The translations under genes were made by a program, and so were the position numbers. From positions 62,001 to 126,000 of the forward strand of contig CAZUVR010000001.1 of the NCBI GenBank assembly GCA_964623815.1: a DNA stretch of 64,000 nucleotides, in the 5' to 3' direction. How positions within the stretch are numbered: position 1 is the first letter of the stretch; every line of letters begins with the position of its first letter. The stretch comes from Chroococcopsis sp964623815 (GTDB lineage: Bacteria > Cyanobacteriota > Cyanobacteriia > Cyanobacteriales > Microcystaceae). Of this stretch, positions 14,750 to 24,688 are shown piece by piece. The notes under the pieces are model-generated. The model ran no database searches, was not told the DNA's origin, and was given only the letters and a program-made list of their open reading frames with translations.

Positions 14750-16603
14750 TTAGGCTAGAGCAGCCATCTTGACATCGTTGTTAGCCAGAAGCTGTTGAAA
14801 CTCATCCGCGTCTACCGTTTCTTTTTCTACTAACATTTGCGCTAATTGATCGAGAACGATACGATTATTAACGAGAACATCTTTTGCTCTGCGATAAGCC
14901 TGTTCGACGAGATTACGAACTTCTTCATCGATCGCGGCGGCGGTTTCATCGGAGAAATCTCGGTCAGAAGCGATTTCTCTTCCTAAGAAAACGTTACCAC
15001 TCTGACGACCTAAAGCTACGGGGCCGAGACGTTCGCTCATACCAAAACGAGTTACCATCTGACGAGCTACCCTCGCCACCTGTTGCAAGTCGTTAGAAGC
15101 ACCAGTGGTTACTTCCTCTTCACCGAAGACGATTTCTTCCGCTAAACGTCCGCCTAATGCCACGGCCATCTGATTCTGTAGATAGGAACGAGAGTATAAA
15201 CCAGATTCCATTCTATCTTCGCTGGGGGTGAACCAGGTTAAACCACCGGCACGGCCACGGGGGATGATGCTAATTTTCTGTACCGGGTCATAATCGGGCA
15301 TTAAAGCACCTACTAGAGCGTGTCCAGCTTCGTGATACGCTACTAGAGTTTTGCGCTTCTCGCTCATAACGCGGTTTTTCTTCTCGGGGCCGGCGAGAAC
15401 GCGATCGATCGCGTCGTTGATTTCATCCATCGAAATCTCGGTGAGGTTGCGACGGGCGGCGAGAATAGCTGCTTCATTGAGTAAGTTGGCTAGATCCGCA
15501 CCGGTGAAGCCTGGGGTACGACGGGCGATTTTATCTAAATCTACGTCTTGAGCCAGGGTTTTACCGCGAGCGTGAACGAGGAGGATTTCCTTTCTACCCG
15601 CGTAATCTGGTCTATCTACTACTACCTGACGATCGAATCGTCCGGGGCGCAGTAAGGCAGCATCGAGTACATCGGGGCGGTTAGTGGCAGCGATGATGAT
15701 GATGCCGGTGTTACCTTCAAAACCATCCATCTCGGTAAGAAGTTGGTTGAGGGTTTGTTCCCTTTCATCGTTACCGCCACCTAAACCGGCTCCGCGCTGA
15801 CGGCCCACCGCGTCAATCTCATCGATGAAGACGATACAGGGAGCGTTTGCTTTAGCTTGCTCGAATAGATCCCGGACGCGGGAAGCACCGACACCGACGA
15901 ACATTTCCACGAATTCCGAACCAGAGATGCTGAAGAAAGGTACACCAGCTTCACCAGCGACTGCTCGGGCGAGAAGAGTTTTACCCGTTCCTGGAGGCCC
16001 TACTAAGAGAACGCCTTTAGGTATTTTTGCCCCGATTGCGGTAAAGCGATCGGCATTTTTCAAGAAGTCCACCACTTCCGCTAGTTCTAGTTTCGCTCCT
16101 TCGATCCCTGCTACATCACCGAAAGTGACTTGAGTTTGGGGCTCCATCTGTACCCGCGCTTTCGATTTGCCGAAGTTCATCGCTTGTGAACCCGGGCCGC
16201 TCTGGGCGCGACGGAGGAGGAAGAACAGACCAGCTAGTAATAAGATGGGGAAGAAAAGGCTGCTGAAGGCTCTTACCCACAGTCCCTCTTCTTTCTGAGG
16301 TAGTACGGATATGTCTACGCCGTTTTCTGCCAGTATGTTAATCAATTGAGGATCGTTAGGCAGATTTACTAATACTTGAGAGCCGTCTTGAGTCGGGACG
16401 ATGGCTCTGGTACGATCGGCGCTCAGTCTCACCGCTTCTACTTTTTTATCTTTTACTTCCTGTAAAAATTCGCTATACTTCCAAGTCTTCTGGACGGTTG
16501 GCGGTCGATCGAAAAAGGCGGACGCTAGGGCTAGGACAACAATGAGCAACAGTGCGTATAGTCCTGCGTTTCGCCATTTTTTGTTATTGCCGTTTTTGTT
16601 CAC
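14750..16603 (-). CDS. ftsH: ATP-dependent zinc metalloprotease FtsH
   Basis: Membrane-bound AAA protease that degrades damaged membrane proteins; cyanobacterial members act in photosystem II repair and regulation. Two membrane helices flank an extracytoplasmic domain (about 11-31 and 112-131). Walker A GPPGTGKT is at 202-209, Walker B IVFIDEID at about 257-264, the pore region FVGVGA near 235, the second region of homology ATNRPDVLDAALLRPGRFDR, and the zinc site HEAGH at 424-428. Length 617 and the Asn-rich N-terminus resemble the FtsH1/FtsH3 type rather than the longer FtsH4, but I cannot fix the paralogue. The start is GTG. A strong terminator follows. Confidence 0.96.
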   Translation of the reverse strand: MNKNGNNKKWRNAGLYALLLIVVLALASAFFDRPPTVQKTWKYSEFLQEVKDKKVEAVRLSADRTRAIVPTQDGSQVLVNLPNDPQLINILAENGVDISVLPQKEEGLWVRAFSSLFFPILLLAGLFFLLRRAQSGPGSQAMNFGKSKARVQMEPQTQVTFGDVAGIEGAKLELAEVVDFLKNADRFTAIGAKIPKGVLLVGPPGTGKTLLARAVAGEAGVPFFSISGSEFVEMFVGVGASRVRDLFEQAKANAPCIVFIDEIDAVGRQRGAGLGGGNDEREQTLNQLLTEMDGFEGNTGIIIIAATNRPDVLDAALLRPGRFDRQVVVDRPDYAGRKEILLVHARGKTLAQDVDLDKIARRTPGFTGADLANLLNEAAILAARRNLTEISMDEINDAIDRVLAGPEKKNRVMSEKRKTLVAYHEAGHALVGALMPDYDPVQKISIIPRGRAGGLTWFTPSEDRMESGLYSRSYLQNQMAVALGGRLAEEIVFGEEEVTTGASNDLQQVARVARQMVTRFGMSERLGPVALGRQSGNVFLGREIASDRDFSDETAAAIDEEVRNLVEQAYRRAKDVLVNNRIVLDQLAQMLVEKETVDADEFQQLLANNDVKMAALA

Positions 16604-16871
16604 GCTTGCTGGCCTCCAAGGGGGTTATGTTTATTCAATCTCTAGCGTTGCTCTGCTAGATTTTTTCGCTTGTTAATTTATGTTAACGTTTCTCAGGATT
16701 GATGGACAAGCTTACAGGCGATCTTCCTCTATTTCGGTAGCTTCCTTAACATTAATTTAGCTAATAAGTAACATAAGATACAAAAAATTAAGATAAACTA
16801 GAGACTATCTACAAGTTTAACCAACGGAATTCAAGCACAGTAAACATTGATACTCTACAGGATGCAAATAC

Positions 16872-17096
16872 ATGAATACTGCAACCGTGACGAGCGGGTC
16901 ACACCCTGAGCTTTTTTGCCCCTTATTCTATCGTAGTGATTGGGTGCAACTACTTCAGCCTTTAAGTGATTTCGGATACAGAGAAGCTTTATTGCTATGT
17001 CGTGTCTCTGCCAGTGATTGGATAGCCTGGGTTCCAGATTTTGGCGAGACGGTATTACAAGAAGGACAGTTCGCGGTTGAATTCACGTCTCGATGA
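16872..17096 (+). CDS. Conserved cyanobacterial small protein
   Basis: A 74-residue soluble protein rich in Trp, Leu and Tyr (WVQLLQPLSDFGYREALLLC; WIAWVPDFGETVL). AGGATG lies nine bases before the ATG. The composition and compact order look like a real protein, and I believe similar short proteins occur in other cyanobacteria, but I know no function. It converges on the DUF389 gene with zero spacing between stops. The 268 bp upstream, shared with ftsH, show no other structure. Confidence 0.65.
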   Translation: MNTATVTSGSHPELFCPLFYRSDWVQLLQPLSDFGYREALLLCRVSASDWIAWVPDFGETVLQEGQFAVEFTSR

Positions 17097-18098
17097 TCAA
17101 GATTTCTGGCGGCGGACTTCTTCAAATCTATTAACTTTAAAGATCAAAGTGAAAGGTTGCCCCATTTCTTGGCGAACGAATTCCTCTAAAAGAGTCACCT
17201 GTCTAGGGGTTAGAGGCTCTGGGCTGTTGACACTGAGATAGACTATTGGCGGTTCGATTAACCAATCAATATTACTGCCGCTCAATTCCACTCTCTGAAA
17301 AGTAATGGTGCGATTTAATAGGGCCCGTTTCAAACTTGCCTCTAAGCGGGCCTGGCGCACCAGTTCCCAGAAACTCACCCCTAAAGGAATCAATAATAGT
17401 GCGGTGAAAATACTAGCCCAAGTTAAGGCTTTTCGGGCCCGGCGCAAAGGACTACAACCGGTGGCTAGAAAAGCAATCATACAGGAAAGGGTAATACCAA
17501 AGAGATTCGTTAGATAGAGTAAGGTAGCTCCTAAACTCAAGCCCCAATTACCCTGGGATAAACCCAAACCAATAACGCACACCGGTGGCATCAGAGCCAC
17601 CGCGATCGCCGTACCTGCTAAAGTCCCAGAAATTTTCGGCTCTACTTTGGCGAAGCCGCTGATACCCCCAGCGGTAACGGCGATGCCTAAATCTAATAAA
17701 TTTGGTTTGGAACGGGCGATAACTTCGCTGCCGAATTCTGGTATCCCTACCACAAGACCGATCGCACAAGCCAGAATCAGGGCCACGGAAGTCCCCACCA
17801 CCAAAGAAATCAAACCTTCTCGCCAGAGAGCTATATGTTCCCCGATGGCACCGAAAGCGATACCCCGAATCGGGAACATTAAAGGAGCGACGAGCATGGC
17901 ACCGATAATGACGGCGGGGCTATTGGATAACAGGCCCAGGGTGGCGATAATTGCCGAGCCTAGAATTAAAACGATAAAGTTAAGATCGAGAGATGATTCT
18001 TCGATTAAGGAGTGATAGATACTTTCTAAATGCTCCGGGGTAGTATCTACCTGTAGCCAATGTCTGAACTTTTTTAGCAATTTACGGGGCGCTGACAA
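17097..18098 (-). CDS. DUF389 / TIGR00341 family membrane protein
   Basis: A 333-residue membrane protein. A soluble N-terminus (LLKKFRHWLQVDTTPEHLES) precedes helices with the family hallmarks: LIVLILGSAIIATLGLLSNS-like, SPAVIIGAMLVAPLMFPIRG, AVTAGGISGFAKVEPKISGT and GTAIAVALMPPVCVIGLGLS. The C-terminal ~70 residues are soluble. Transport has been suggested for the family but no substrate is established. The start is taken as TTG at 18098, with AGGA nine bases upstream; no in-frame ATG lies closer. Confidence 0.86.
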   Translation of the reverse strand: MSAPRKLLKKFRHWLQVDTTPEHLESIYHSLIEESSLDLNFIVLILGSAIIATLGLLSNSPAVIIGAMLVAPLMFPIRGIAFGAIGEHIALWREGLISLVVGTSVALILACAIGLVVGIPEFGSEVIARSKPNLLDLGIAVTAGGISGFAKVEPKISGTLAGTAIAVALMPPVCVIGLGLSQGNWGLSLGATLLYLTNLFGITLSCMIAFLATGCSPLRRARKALTWASIFTALLLIPLGVSFWELVRQARLEASLKRALLNRTITFQRVELSGSNIDWLIEPPIVYLSVNSPEPLTPRQVTLLEEFVRQEMGQPFTLIFKVNRFEEVRRQKS

Positions 18099-18213
18099 AT
18101 ATGATTTTCCTTTTTATTTATCTTAATCACATTTTAAATATACGATAAACAAGCCTGGTTAACAAAGCAGGGAATAAATCCCCCACTCGGTTATTTAATA
18201 AAGATCGAAGCAA

Positions 18214-18945
18214 TTAACCTCTCTTTTTCAAAAATCCACTCATTCCCAGACCTAAAACACCTAAAGCTACAACGGTGGAAGGTTCGGGATCGGTTGTCAA
18301 TCTACCTATTGTCCGGTAAGTAATAGTTGCCTCTAGCCCGGCTAAAGTATTACCCGTAATCAATAAATCAGTCCCACTAAAGTCGTTTTTAGGCAGATTT
18401 GTAAAAAGGGCTGTATTGACTAACAAATCAACGTTGCCTGAGCCGATAAAAGCATTTAATTGACCTGGCTGGTCAAAAGTGAGTGAAATCGTATCCGTTG
18501 CTGATAGGTCAGAAAAACTTACGATATTTAATGACGGAACTACAATATTATTTTCCGTGATTTTTAGCCCGCTGAAGTCTGTACTATTTATATTCAGAAA
18601 GGGTATACTGCTACTAACAGACATATTAGCTTCTTCCGTATACTCAGGAATAGTAATTGAGTCTGTAGATATATTGATAATCGCCAGATTTCGTGAGAGC
18701 ATCTCACCCTTAAAAGTAATATCTACTTGCTCTAATTTCTCGAACCCATACATAGTGGGATTGTATTTGGGTAGTGGGGTGATAAAATCTACTGGTGTAT
18801 TATTCAAATCCATCGTTAATAAACTTGGTCCAGTAATAGCAGTATAGCCATAAGTACCAGCACCTGCTATATCCACGATACTTAGAATAGGCGTAACCGC
18901 AACGGTCAGGCCCACCGCAGTTAAAGCTAGAAGTTTCTTGCTCAT
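18214..18945 (-). CDS. PEP-CTERM exported protein, possible choice-of-anchor E type
   Basis: A 243-residue exported protein. Signal peptide 1-29 (MSKKLLALTAVGLTVAVTPI, cleavage near AGA). The body is beta-rich with ITPLPKYNPTMYGFEKLEQV, resembling the early strands of the choice-of-anchor E domain, though I am not certain. The C-terminus holds DPEPSTVVALGVLGLGMSGF followed by LKKRG: the PEP motif, hydrophobic helix and basic tail of PEP-CTERM. Stands alone, divergent from clpB. Confidence 0.82.
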   Translation of the reverse strand: MSKKLLALTAVGLTVAVTPILSIVDIAGAGTYGYTAITGPSLLTMDLNNTPVDFITPLPKYNPTMYGFEKLEQVDITFKGEMLSRNLAIINISTDSITIPEYTEEANMSVSSSIPFLNINSTDFSGLKITENNIVVPSLNIVSFSDLSATDTISLTFDQPGQLNAFIGSGNVDLLVNTALFTNLPKNDFSGTDLLITGNTLAGLEATITYRTIGRLTTDPEPSTVVALGVLGLGMSGFLKKRG

Positions 18946-19316
18946 AGTTTTTTATTCTGCTGTTGTAATTTTGTACTAACTTAAAAGATGGGTTAAAAAT
19001 TAATTAGTTAGGGAAGATTATTTAAAATATCTAAGTCATATTAACAGATTTTGTCTTAGAAGTTTAAAAAATTACTAAATATTAATATTTACAATGCCTG
19101 AAGCTAAAACCTGGTAATTCTCAAACAAAGTTTTTCTCAGGTTTAATATAGGTTAAAAAAGAATAAGGGAGTTTATAGAGTGGAAAAAAGTTAAGCGGGG
19201 ACTTTCACCGCTCCGTTTAGGTTAATTACGACATAACATATACGGTATACCAGCCATCCGAATACAGGCAGAGTATTTAAAATAGATTTTAAGAGTAAAA
19301 GTAGCTATATATACAA
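18946..19316. other. Intergenic region upstream of clpB
   Basis: 371 AT-rich bases between divergent genes. A small hairpin (AGCGG, 9-nt loop, CCGCT) lies near 19193-19211. I looked for a CIRCE element (TTAGCACTC-N9-GAGTGCTAA) and did not find one, so HrcA control of clpB is not supported. No gene or RNA recognised. Confidence 0.5.
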
Positions 19317-21935
19317 ATGCAACCCAGTAATCCTAATCAATTTACAGAAAAAGCCTGGTCAGCGATCGCTAAAACGGCTGACATCGCCAAAGAAAATAAA
19401 CACCAACAAATTGAGACAGATCATCTCCTGAAAGCTCTCCTTGATGAGGATGGCTTGGCTAACAGCGTTTTCAATAAAGCTAACGTCAGCGTGACCCGTC
19501 TGCGTCAGAAGGTAGAAGATTTTATCCGCACTCAGCCCAAAGTATCGAACGCCGGAGACTCCATATATTTAGGCAGGAATCTAGATAGCTTACTCGATCG
19601 AGCTGAGAGTTATCGCAAAGAGTTCGGTGATGACTTCATCTCGATCGAACACCTCCTTTTAGGGTACTGTAAAGACGATCGCCTCGGTAAAGCTCTTTAT
19701 CAGGAATTCGGCTTGACCGAAAATAGACTCAAAGAAATCATTAAACAAATTAGAGGCTCTCAGAAAGTGACAGATCAAAATCCCGAAGGCAAATATGAAG
19801 CGCTCGAAAAATACGGGAGAGATTTAACTCAACTAGCTAGAGAAGGTAAATTAGATCCCGTTATTGGGCGTGACGACGAAATCCGCAGAACCATTCAAAT
19901 CCTCTCCCGCCGTACCAAAAACAACCCCGTTTTAATCGGTGAACCGGGTGTAGGTAAAACCGCAATTGTAGAAGGATTGGCCCAGCGTATTATTAAAAGA
20001 GACGTACCAGAATCTCTGCTCGATCGTCAACTGATCGCTTTAGACTTAGGCGGTTTAATCGCCGGGGCTAAATACCGGGGTGAATTTGAGGAGAGACTAA
20101 AAGCCGTCCTCAAAGAAGTCACCGACTCCCAAGGTAAGATCATCATGTTCATCGATGAAATTCATACCGTTGTAGGTGCCGGGGCCACTCAAGGGGCGAT
20201 GGATGCCAGTAACCTCCTGAAACCGATGTTAGCCCGGGGTGAGCTGCGCTGTATCGGTGCTACTACCCTCGATGAATATCGTAAATATATTGAGAAAGAC
20301 GCAGCCTTAGAAAGACGCTTCCAGGAAGTATTAGTCGATGAACCTAATGTAATCGATACTATCTCCATCCTCAGAGGTTTAAAAGAGAGATACGAAGTGC
20401 ATCACGGGGTGAAGATAGCTGATAACGCATTAGTAGCGGCGGCGGTATTATCTAACCGTTATATCAGCGATCGATTCTTACCGGATAAAGCGATCGATTT
20501 AGTCGATGAAGCTGCCGCTAAGTTAAAGATGGAAATTACCTCTAAGCCGGAAGAATTAGACGAGATCGATCGTAAGATCCTGCAATTGGAGATGGAACGT
20601 TTATCTTTACAGAGAGAAAACGATCCAGCTTCCCGCGAACGTTTAGAGAAACTAGATCTCGAACTGGCCAATCTTAAAGAAGAACAAAGCCGGTTTAACG
20701 CCCAGTGGCAGGGAGAAAAAGAAGTCATCGATAAACTTCGCAAAGTCAAAGAAGAGATCGATCAGGTTAACCTAGAAATTCAACAGGCAGAAACCGACTA
20801 CGACCTCAACAAAATGGCGGAGTTACGCTATGGCAAGTTGAATCAATTACAGACTCAGCTCAACCAGTACGAGGAACAATTAGCCGATAAACAGACAACC
20901 GGTAAGAGCCTGCTTAGAGAAGAAGTAGTCGAAGCCGACATCGCCGAAATCATCTCCAAATGGACGGGCATACCCTTAAGTAAACTCGTAGAGTCGGAGA
21001 AAGAGAAACTATTACATCTCGAAGACGAATTACACGATCGCGTTATCGGTCAGGATGAAGCCGTAACCGCCGTAGCCGAAGCGATCCAGCGCTCCAGAGC
21101 CGGATTATCCGATCCCAACCGCCCCACCGCCAGCTTTATCTTCCTCGGCCCCACTGGGGTAGGTAAAACCGAGTTAGCGAAAGCTTTAGCTCAAAGTCTC
21201 TTCGATACAGAAGAGGCGATGGTGAGGATCGATATGTCGGAATATATGGAGAAACATACGGTTTCCCGTTTACTCGGCGCACCTCCGGGATACGTGGGTT
21301 ATGACGAAGGCGGACAATTAACCGAGGCTATCCGTCGCCGCCCCTATTCCGTCATTCTCTTCGATGAAATCGAGAAAGCGCATCCGGATGTGTTTAACGT
21401 CATGTTGCAAATTCTCGATGATGGGCGCGTCACCGATTCTCAAGGTCACGTAGTGGACTTTAAGAATACGATCATCATCATGACTAGTAATATCGGTTCT
21501 CAATACATCTTAGATGTAGCTGGTGACGATTCTCGTTATGAAGAGATGCAGTCCCGGGTTATGGAAGCGATGCGGAATAGTTTCCGTCCGGAATTCCTCA
21601 ACCGTATCGATGAGATTATAATCTTCCACAGCTTGGATAAATCTCAGTTACGTCAGATTGTCAGCTTACAGGTGAAGAATTTGGGCGATCGCCTGGCGGA
21701 ACAGAAATTATCCCTCAAGCTATCGGATGCCGCTTTAGATTACATTGCCGATATTGGTTACGATCCGGTATACGGTGCGCGACCTTTAAAACGCGCTGTT
21801 CAGAGATACTTAGAAACCCCGATAGCGAAAGCTATTCTTAGGAGCGAGTATAAAGCCGGTGAAACAATTTTCGTAGATGTAAACGATGAGCGCTTAAGCT
21901 TCCAAACGCTCTCAATGCAGGGTGTAACGGCTTAA
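19317..21935 (+). CDS. clpB: ATP-dependent disaggregase ClpB
   Basis: Hexameric AAA+ chaperone that threads aggregated proteins together with DnaK. The N-domain has two Clp repeats (about 1-145), the first ATPase has Walker A GEPGVGKT at 208-215 and IMFIDEIHTVVGAG, the M-domain coiled coil runs about 410-525 (EIDRKILQLEMERLSLQREN), and the second ATPase has GPTGVGKT near 605 and a GYDPVYGARPLKRAVQ C-terminal domain. The 872 residues equal the length of Synechocystis ClpB1. It ends with a C-terminal TLSMQGVTA. Monocistronic. Confidence 0.97.
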   Translation: MQPSNPNQFTEKAWSAIAKTADIAKENKHQQIETDHLLKALLDEDGLANSVFNKANVSVTRLRQKVEDFIRTQPKVSNAGDSIYLGRNLDSLLDRAESYRKEFGDDFISIEHLLLGYCKDDRLGKALYQEFGLTENRLKEIIKQIRGSQKVTDQNPEGKYEALEKYGRDLTQLAREGKLDPVIGRDDEIRRTIQILSRRTKNNPVLIGEPGVGKTAIVEGLAQRIIKRDVPESLLDRQLIALDLGGLIAGAKYRGEFEERLKAVLKEVTDSQGKIIMFIDEIHTVVGAGATQGAMDASNLLKPMLARGELRCIGATTLDEYRKYIEKDAALERRFQEVLVDEPNVIDTISILRGLKERYEVHHGVKIADNALVAAAVLSNRYISDRFLPDKAIDLVDEAAAKLKMEITSKPEELDEIDRKILQLEMERLSLQRENDPASRERLEKLDLELANLKEEQSRFNAQWQGEKEVIDKLRKVKEEIDQVNLEIQQAETDYDLNKMAELRYGKLNQLQTQLNQYEEQLADKQTTGKSLLREEVVEADIAEIISKWTGIPLSKLVESEKEKLLHLEDELHDRVIGQDEAVTAVAEAIQRSRAGLSDPNRPTASFIFLGPTGVGKTELAKALAQSLFDTEEAMVRIDMSEYMEKHTVSRLLGAPPGYVGYDEGGQLTEAIRRRPYSVILFDEIEKAHPDVFNVMLQILDDGRVTDSQGHVVDFKNTIIIMTSNIGSQYILDVAGDDSRYEEMQSRVMEAMRNSFRPEFLNRIDEIIIFHSLDKSQLRQIVSLQVKNLGDRLAEQKLSLKLSDAALDYIADIGYDPVYGARPLKRAVQRYLETPIAKAILRSEYKAGETIFVDVNDERLSFQTLSMQGVTA

Positions 21936-21948
21936 AGAAAATACCTGT

Positions 21949-21970
21949 GGCGGGGAATTCATTCCCTGCC
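21949..21970. terminator. Hairpin between convergent clpB and GAF gene
   Basis: GGCGGGGAA, loop TTCA, TTCCCTGCC: a 9-bp stem with one G-U pair that exactly fills the gap before the GAF gene stop at 21971. The T-tract is poor on both strands, so termination is only likely. Confidence 0.5.
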
Positions 21971-22519
21971 TTAAGGCTCAGTAGGAGAGGGTGAAGACTT
22001 TTTCACGTATTCCACAACCGCAGGTACTAGTTGATTTTCTAACTGACTTATGATACATCGGTCTGATTCCGACCAAACACGACTTTGACCGAACACACAG
22101 GGCTGTAAAACTCCCCATAGTTGACCCTTGTGGCAGAGATGAGCGTGAATCAGCGCTCGATGACCGAAGCTACGGCGTTCAAAATGTTTGTTCAGTACGG
22201 TAGGGTCTGCGGTTTCCACATCCTCAACGTAAATAGAGGGGGCTGTTCGCAACGCAGCCGCAAACATCGGATCTTCGTCTGGTAATGATGGGGGTTCTAA
22301 TTCCCATTCCAGATTACCGACATCGGGAATATCGGGATTACGTCGCCACATGTGAGTAATTTTACCCAATTTAGTCTCGGGATGGCGTAGGTAGAGAAAA
22401 CAGCGATCGCACTTTAACACTTGCCCGAGTATTGGCAGTAAAGCAGAAAATAGAGCGTCCGCTTCGCTGTATTTATCGAGAACACCTTGAATAGTTCCAG
22501 GTAGAACTGTATGCGTCAT
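21971..22519 (-). CDS. GAF domain protein
   Basis: A 182-residue protein, a single GAF sensor domain: LLPILGQVLKCDRCFLYLRH at the start, IYVEDVETADPTVLNKHFER in the middle and LIHAHLCHKGQLWGVLQPCV near the end. GAF domains bind small ligands or bilins; Cys residues are present (CDRC, LCHKG) but no classical phytochrome signature is evident. I chose the ATG at 22519 (MTHTVLPG) over a TTG five codons earlier. It has no attached output domain. Confidence 0.82.
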   Translation of the reverse strand: MTHTVLPGTIQGVLDKYSEADALFSALLPILGQVLKCDRCFLYLRHPETKLGKITHMWRRNPDIPDVGNLEWELEPPSLPDEDPMFAAALRTAPSIYVEDVETADPTVLNKHFERRSFGHRALIHAHLCHKGQLWGVLQPCVFGQSRVWSESDRCIISQLENQLVPAVVEYVKKSSPSPTEP

Positions 22520-22659
22520 AAAAATTCTAGTCAAGTTGTTAAATATCTTCTCAAGAACCCACGGTGAAACACATCAATCCCACGACACAGCCATAAACTT
22601 GCTTCTGTTGAGCGTTGTTTCGCGCACGCTCGTTCCTCATCCCCCTAAATGCCAAGTCG

Positions 22660-23679
22660 TCAACGCCCCAACCAACGACGACGCCATATACCTAATTGCA
22701 AACGCATATTTTGTATTTTCTGGGCCAGTCGATCGGCATAGGACCATTCGGCACCGGGCTGGAGGCTTTTGAGCGTCCAATCTGCTATTAAGCCTTCCGC
22801 CTCTAAAGCAATCCGAGTCTCTATCCAAGGTGTTAAGTTGGCTAATAGGGCCTCCTCAAATAATTTATCTAAAATTATGATCCAATCAGTGTCGTTACTC
22901 AGTTCTAGAGATGGAGCGATTTGCGATCGCCAATGGTTGAAATCCCGTCTCAACGTTACCAATGCAGTCACTTTCCCTCCCTGACTATATTCTTTACGAA
23001 TATCTGCTGTGCGATTATTAAATAACCGATGCGTCCATTGCCCCGCATGAATTCGACGCTTTAATAACGGCTCTGCAAGAAACCGCGTCCCACCAAGTAA
23101 CGCTCCTCGAAACGCTATATGTAAATCATGGGCGAAAGGATAATCGGCAGATAATAATGGCGGAAATGTAGTATAAACAGTACGATGCCATGCAATAACA
23201 GCACCTAACATAGTATTTTGCATACCGTCTTTAATTATTTCCGATGTAGTAATCCAATGGGATTTCTTTGTTGTCAGATATTCCTGAAGTTGCTCTCCGT
23301 TTACATCAATTATTGAGGCATTCGATGTAACGACTTTAGCCGTCGTATTCTGGAAAGTTTCTAATATTTTTTGGCAACGATGGGGTTCTGCAATATCATC
23401 ACCGTGGGCCATGACAATAATATCATGGCGTGCTAAATCTACAAGATGGGCAATATGATCTCGCCCGAGATTACGAGGATTGCGATTGAGTAAAATTTCA
23501 TGAGGGCCGTGATATCCTTGAACTACCTTTTGCATATGAGCAAAAGTGTCATCTTCCGAAGCATCGTCAGAAAGAATGAGTTGCGCTTTAATCTCGGTTT
23601 GGTTAAGTAGGGATTGAACTGCTGATTCTATAAAGGTCGCTTGACGGAATGCCGGTAAAATAACAGTTAAATCAGTCAT
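22660..23679 (-). CDS. Glycosyltransferase family 2 protein
   Basis: A 339-residue GT-A enzyme. The N-terminus is typical: LTVILPAFRQATFIESAVQS, then LILSDDASEDDTFAHMQK, and the metal-binding region reads IIVMAHGDDIAEPHR (HGDD in place of DxD). The C-terminal third is helical. It would transfer a nucleotide sugar to an unknown acceptor. It lies 40 bp downstream of a FemAB-like gene and is probably co-transcribed with it. Positions 22520-22659, between the GAF and GT2 genes, show nothing I recognise. Confidence 0.85.
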   Translation of the reverse strand: MTDLTVILPAFRQATFIESAVQSLLNQTEIKAQLILSDDASEDDTFAHMQKVVQGYHGPHEILLNRNPRNLGRDHIAHLVDLARHDIIVMAHGDDIAEPHRCQKILETFQNTTAKVVTSNASIIDVNGEQLQEYLTTKKSHWITTSEIIKDGMQNTMLGAVIAWHRTVYTTFPPLLSADYPFAHDLHIAFRGALLGGTRFLAEPLLKRRIHAGQWTHRLFNNRTADIRKEYSQGGKVTALVTLRRDFNHWRSQIAPSLELSNDTDWIIILDKLFEEALLANLTPWIETRIALEAEGLIADWTLKSLQPGAEWSYADRLAQKIQNMRLQLGIWRRRWLGR

Positions 23680-23719
23680 CTCAAATTATTGCACCTAATC
23701 TGTTAAGTTTTGATTAAAA

Positions 23720-24604
23720 TTAGCAAGGATAACGATAAGCTGGAAAAAAATTACTGTTACCTTTACGTTCCTTAGTCAGTGATTGATAAATATCTTGATT
23801 TAAAATAGCTTTTCCCATCCAAACAGGAGCTTCTCGGGTAGAAAAACGTTTTTTAAAGCGGGCTACCCCTTCACCATTTTGACCGGGCTGACCTCCCATA
23901 TAGAGGTTATGAGTGGGCCCCCACAGACTAATCGCTTGATCGTATAGTGCGTAAGCTCCTCCATATTTTTTTGCTCTTTCGTGACCGACTATTGCATGGA
24001 AATGAACGGATTTTACCTCTTGACTCACGACTAAAGCCGCGCCAAGCCCATCTTTATCAAATGCGCCTAACGCAGTTATGTTCGGAGCGTTAGCCAGAGA
24101 AATAAAATGGTCTGGATGAACGTGACTCATCGGGCTAAATTGACGTTTTAAGGCATTTTTTTCGTACCACTCGCCGATAGTCAGTCCGAAAGTTTTTAAA
24201 CTAATTTCTCGAATCTGCCAATGTCGTCTGGCTCGATAAATATTGGCACGTGTTTTTTTACTCCAATCGGGGGGATTTTCCCCTTTCGGTAAGACAAAAT
24301 GAGGCTTTAAAATATCTAAGCAAATGTCAACATTACTCCAATCATCCAAACAAAAATAACTTTCAGGACTAAAAAATACGGTTAGGCTAATAAATAAATG
24401 TTTTTTAAGGATCTCTAAGGTATGTGCCATCATTACAGGATTACAATAGCTGACATAGGGCCACGGAGAAACCACGTCAAAATAGTCTGTATTTGGGATT
24501 CTTCTGACCAAGAAAGGCCACGGATGGGACGGAATTTGTAAAGGTTGGCCAATATGCCCCAAACTTTGAGCATATTCCCAGGTATCAAAGGTAATTTGTC
24601 CCAT
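23720..24604 (-). CDS. FemAB/GNAT-fold acyltransferase-like protein
   Basis: A 294-residue protein. The second half has the hallmarks of FemAB/BioF2-like N-acyltransferases: WSKKTRANIYRARRHWQIRE, a central AALVVSQEVKSVHFHAIVGH, KKYGGAYALYDQAISLW and the terminal EGVARFKKRFS. The first half (SHPWPFLVRRIPNTDYFDVV) is less familiar. Relatives transfer amino acids or acyl groups to cell-wall or surface-glycan precursors. Next to a GT2 gene, it may modify a glycan; the substrate is unknown. Confidence 0.65.
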   Translation of the reverse strand: MGQITFDTWEYAQSLGHIGQPLQIPSHPWPFLVRRIPNTDYFDVVSPWPYVSYCNPVMMAHTLEILKKHLFISLTVFFSPESYFCLDDWSNVDICLDILKPHFVLPKGENPPDWSKKTRANIYRARRHWQIREISLKTFGLTIGEWYEKNALKRQFSPMSHVHPDHFISLANAPNITALGAFDKDGLGAALVVSQEVKSVHFHAIVGHERAKKYGGAYALYDQAISLWGPTHNLYMGGQPGQNGEGVARFKKRFSTREAPVWMGKAILNQDIYQSLTKERKGNSNFFPAYRYPC

Positions 24605-24688
24605 TGAGAATCATTTGCCTATGAAATTATAAATTTGGTGTTTATCACTAAAAATCTACCATACTTGGGGTAATGCCAGGCTTGTTTC

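Noticed and set aside
18946..19316. CIRCE element or heat-shock operator upstream of clpB
   Set aside because: No TTAGCACTC / GAGTGCTAA inverted repeat is present.
22536..22772. 78-residue plus-strand frame upstream of the GT2 gene end
   Set aside because: It overlaps the GT2 coding region antisense and lacks homology-like features.
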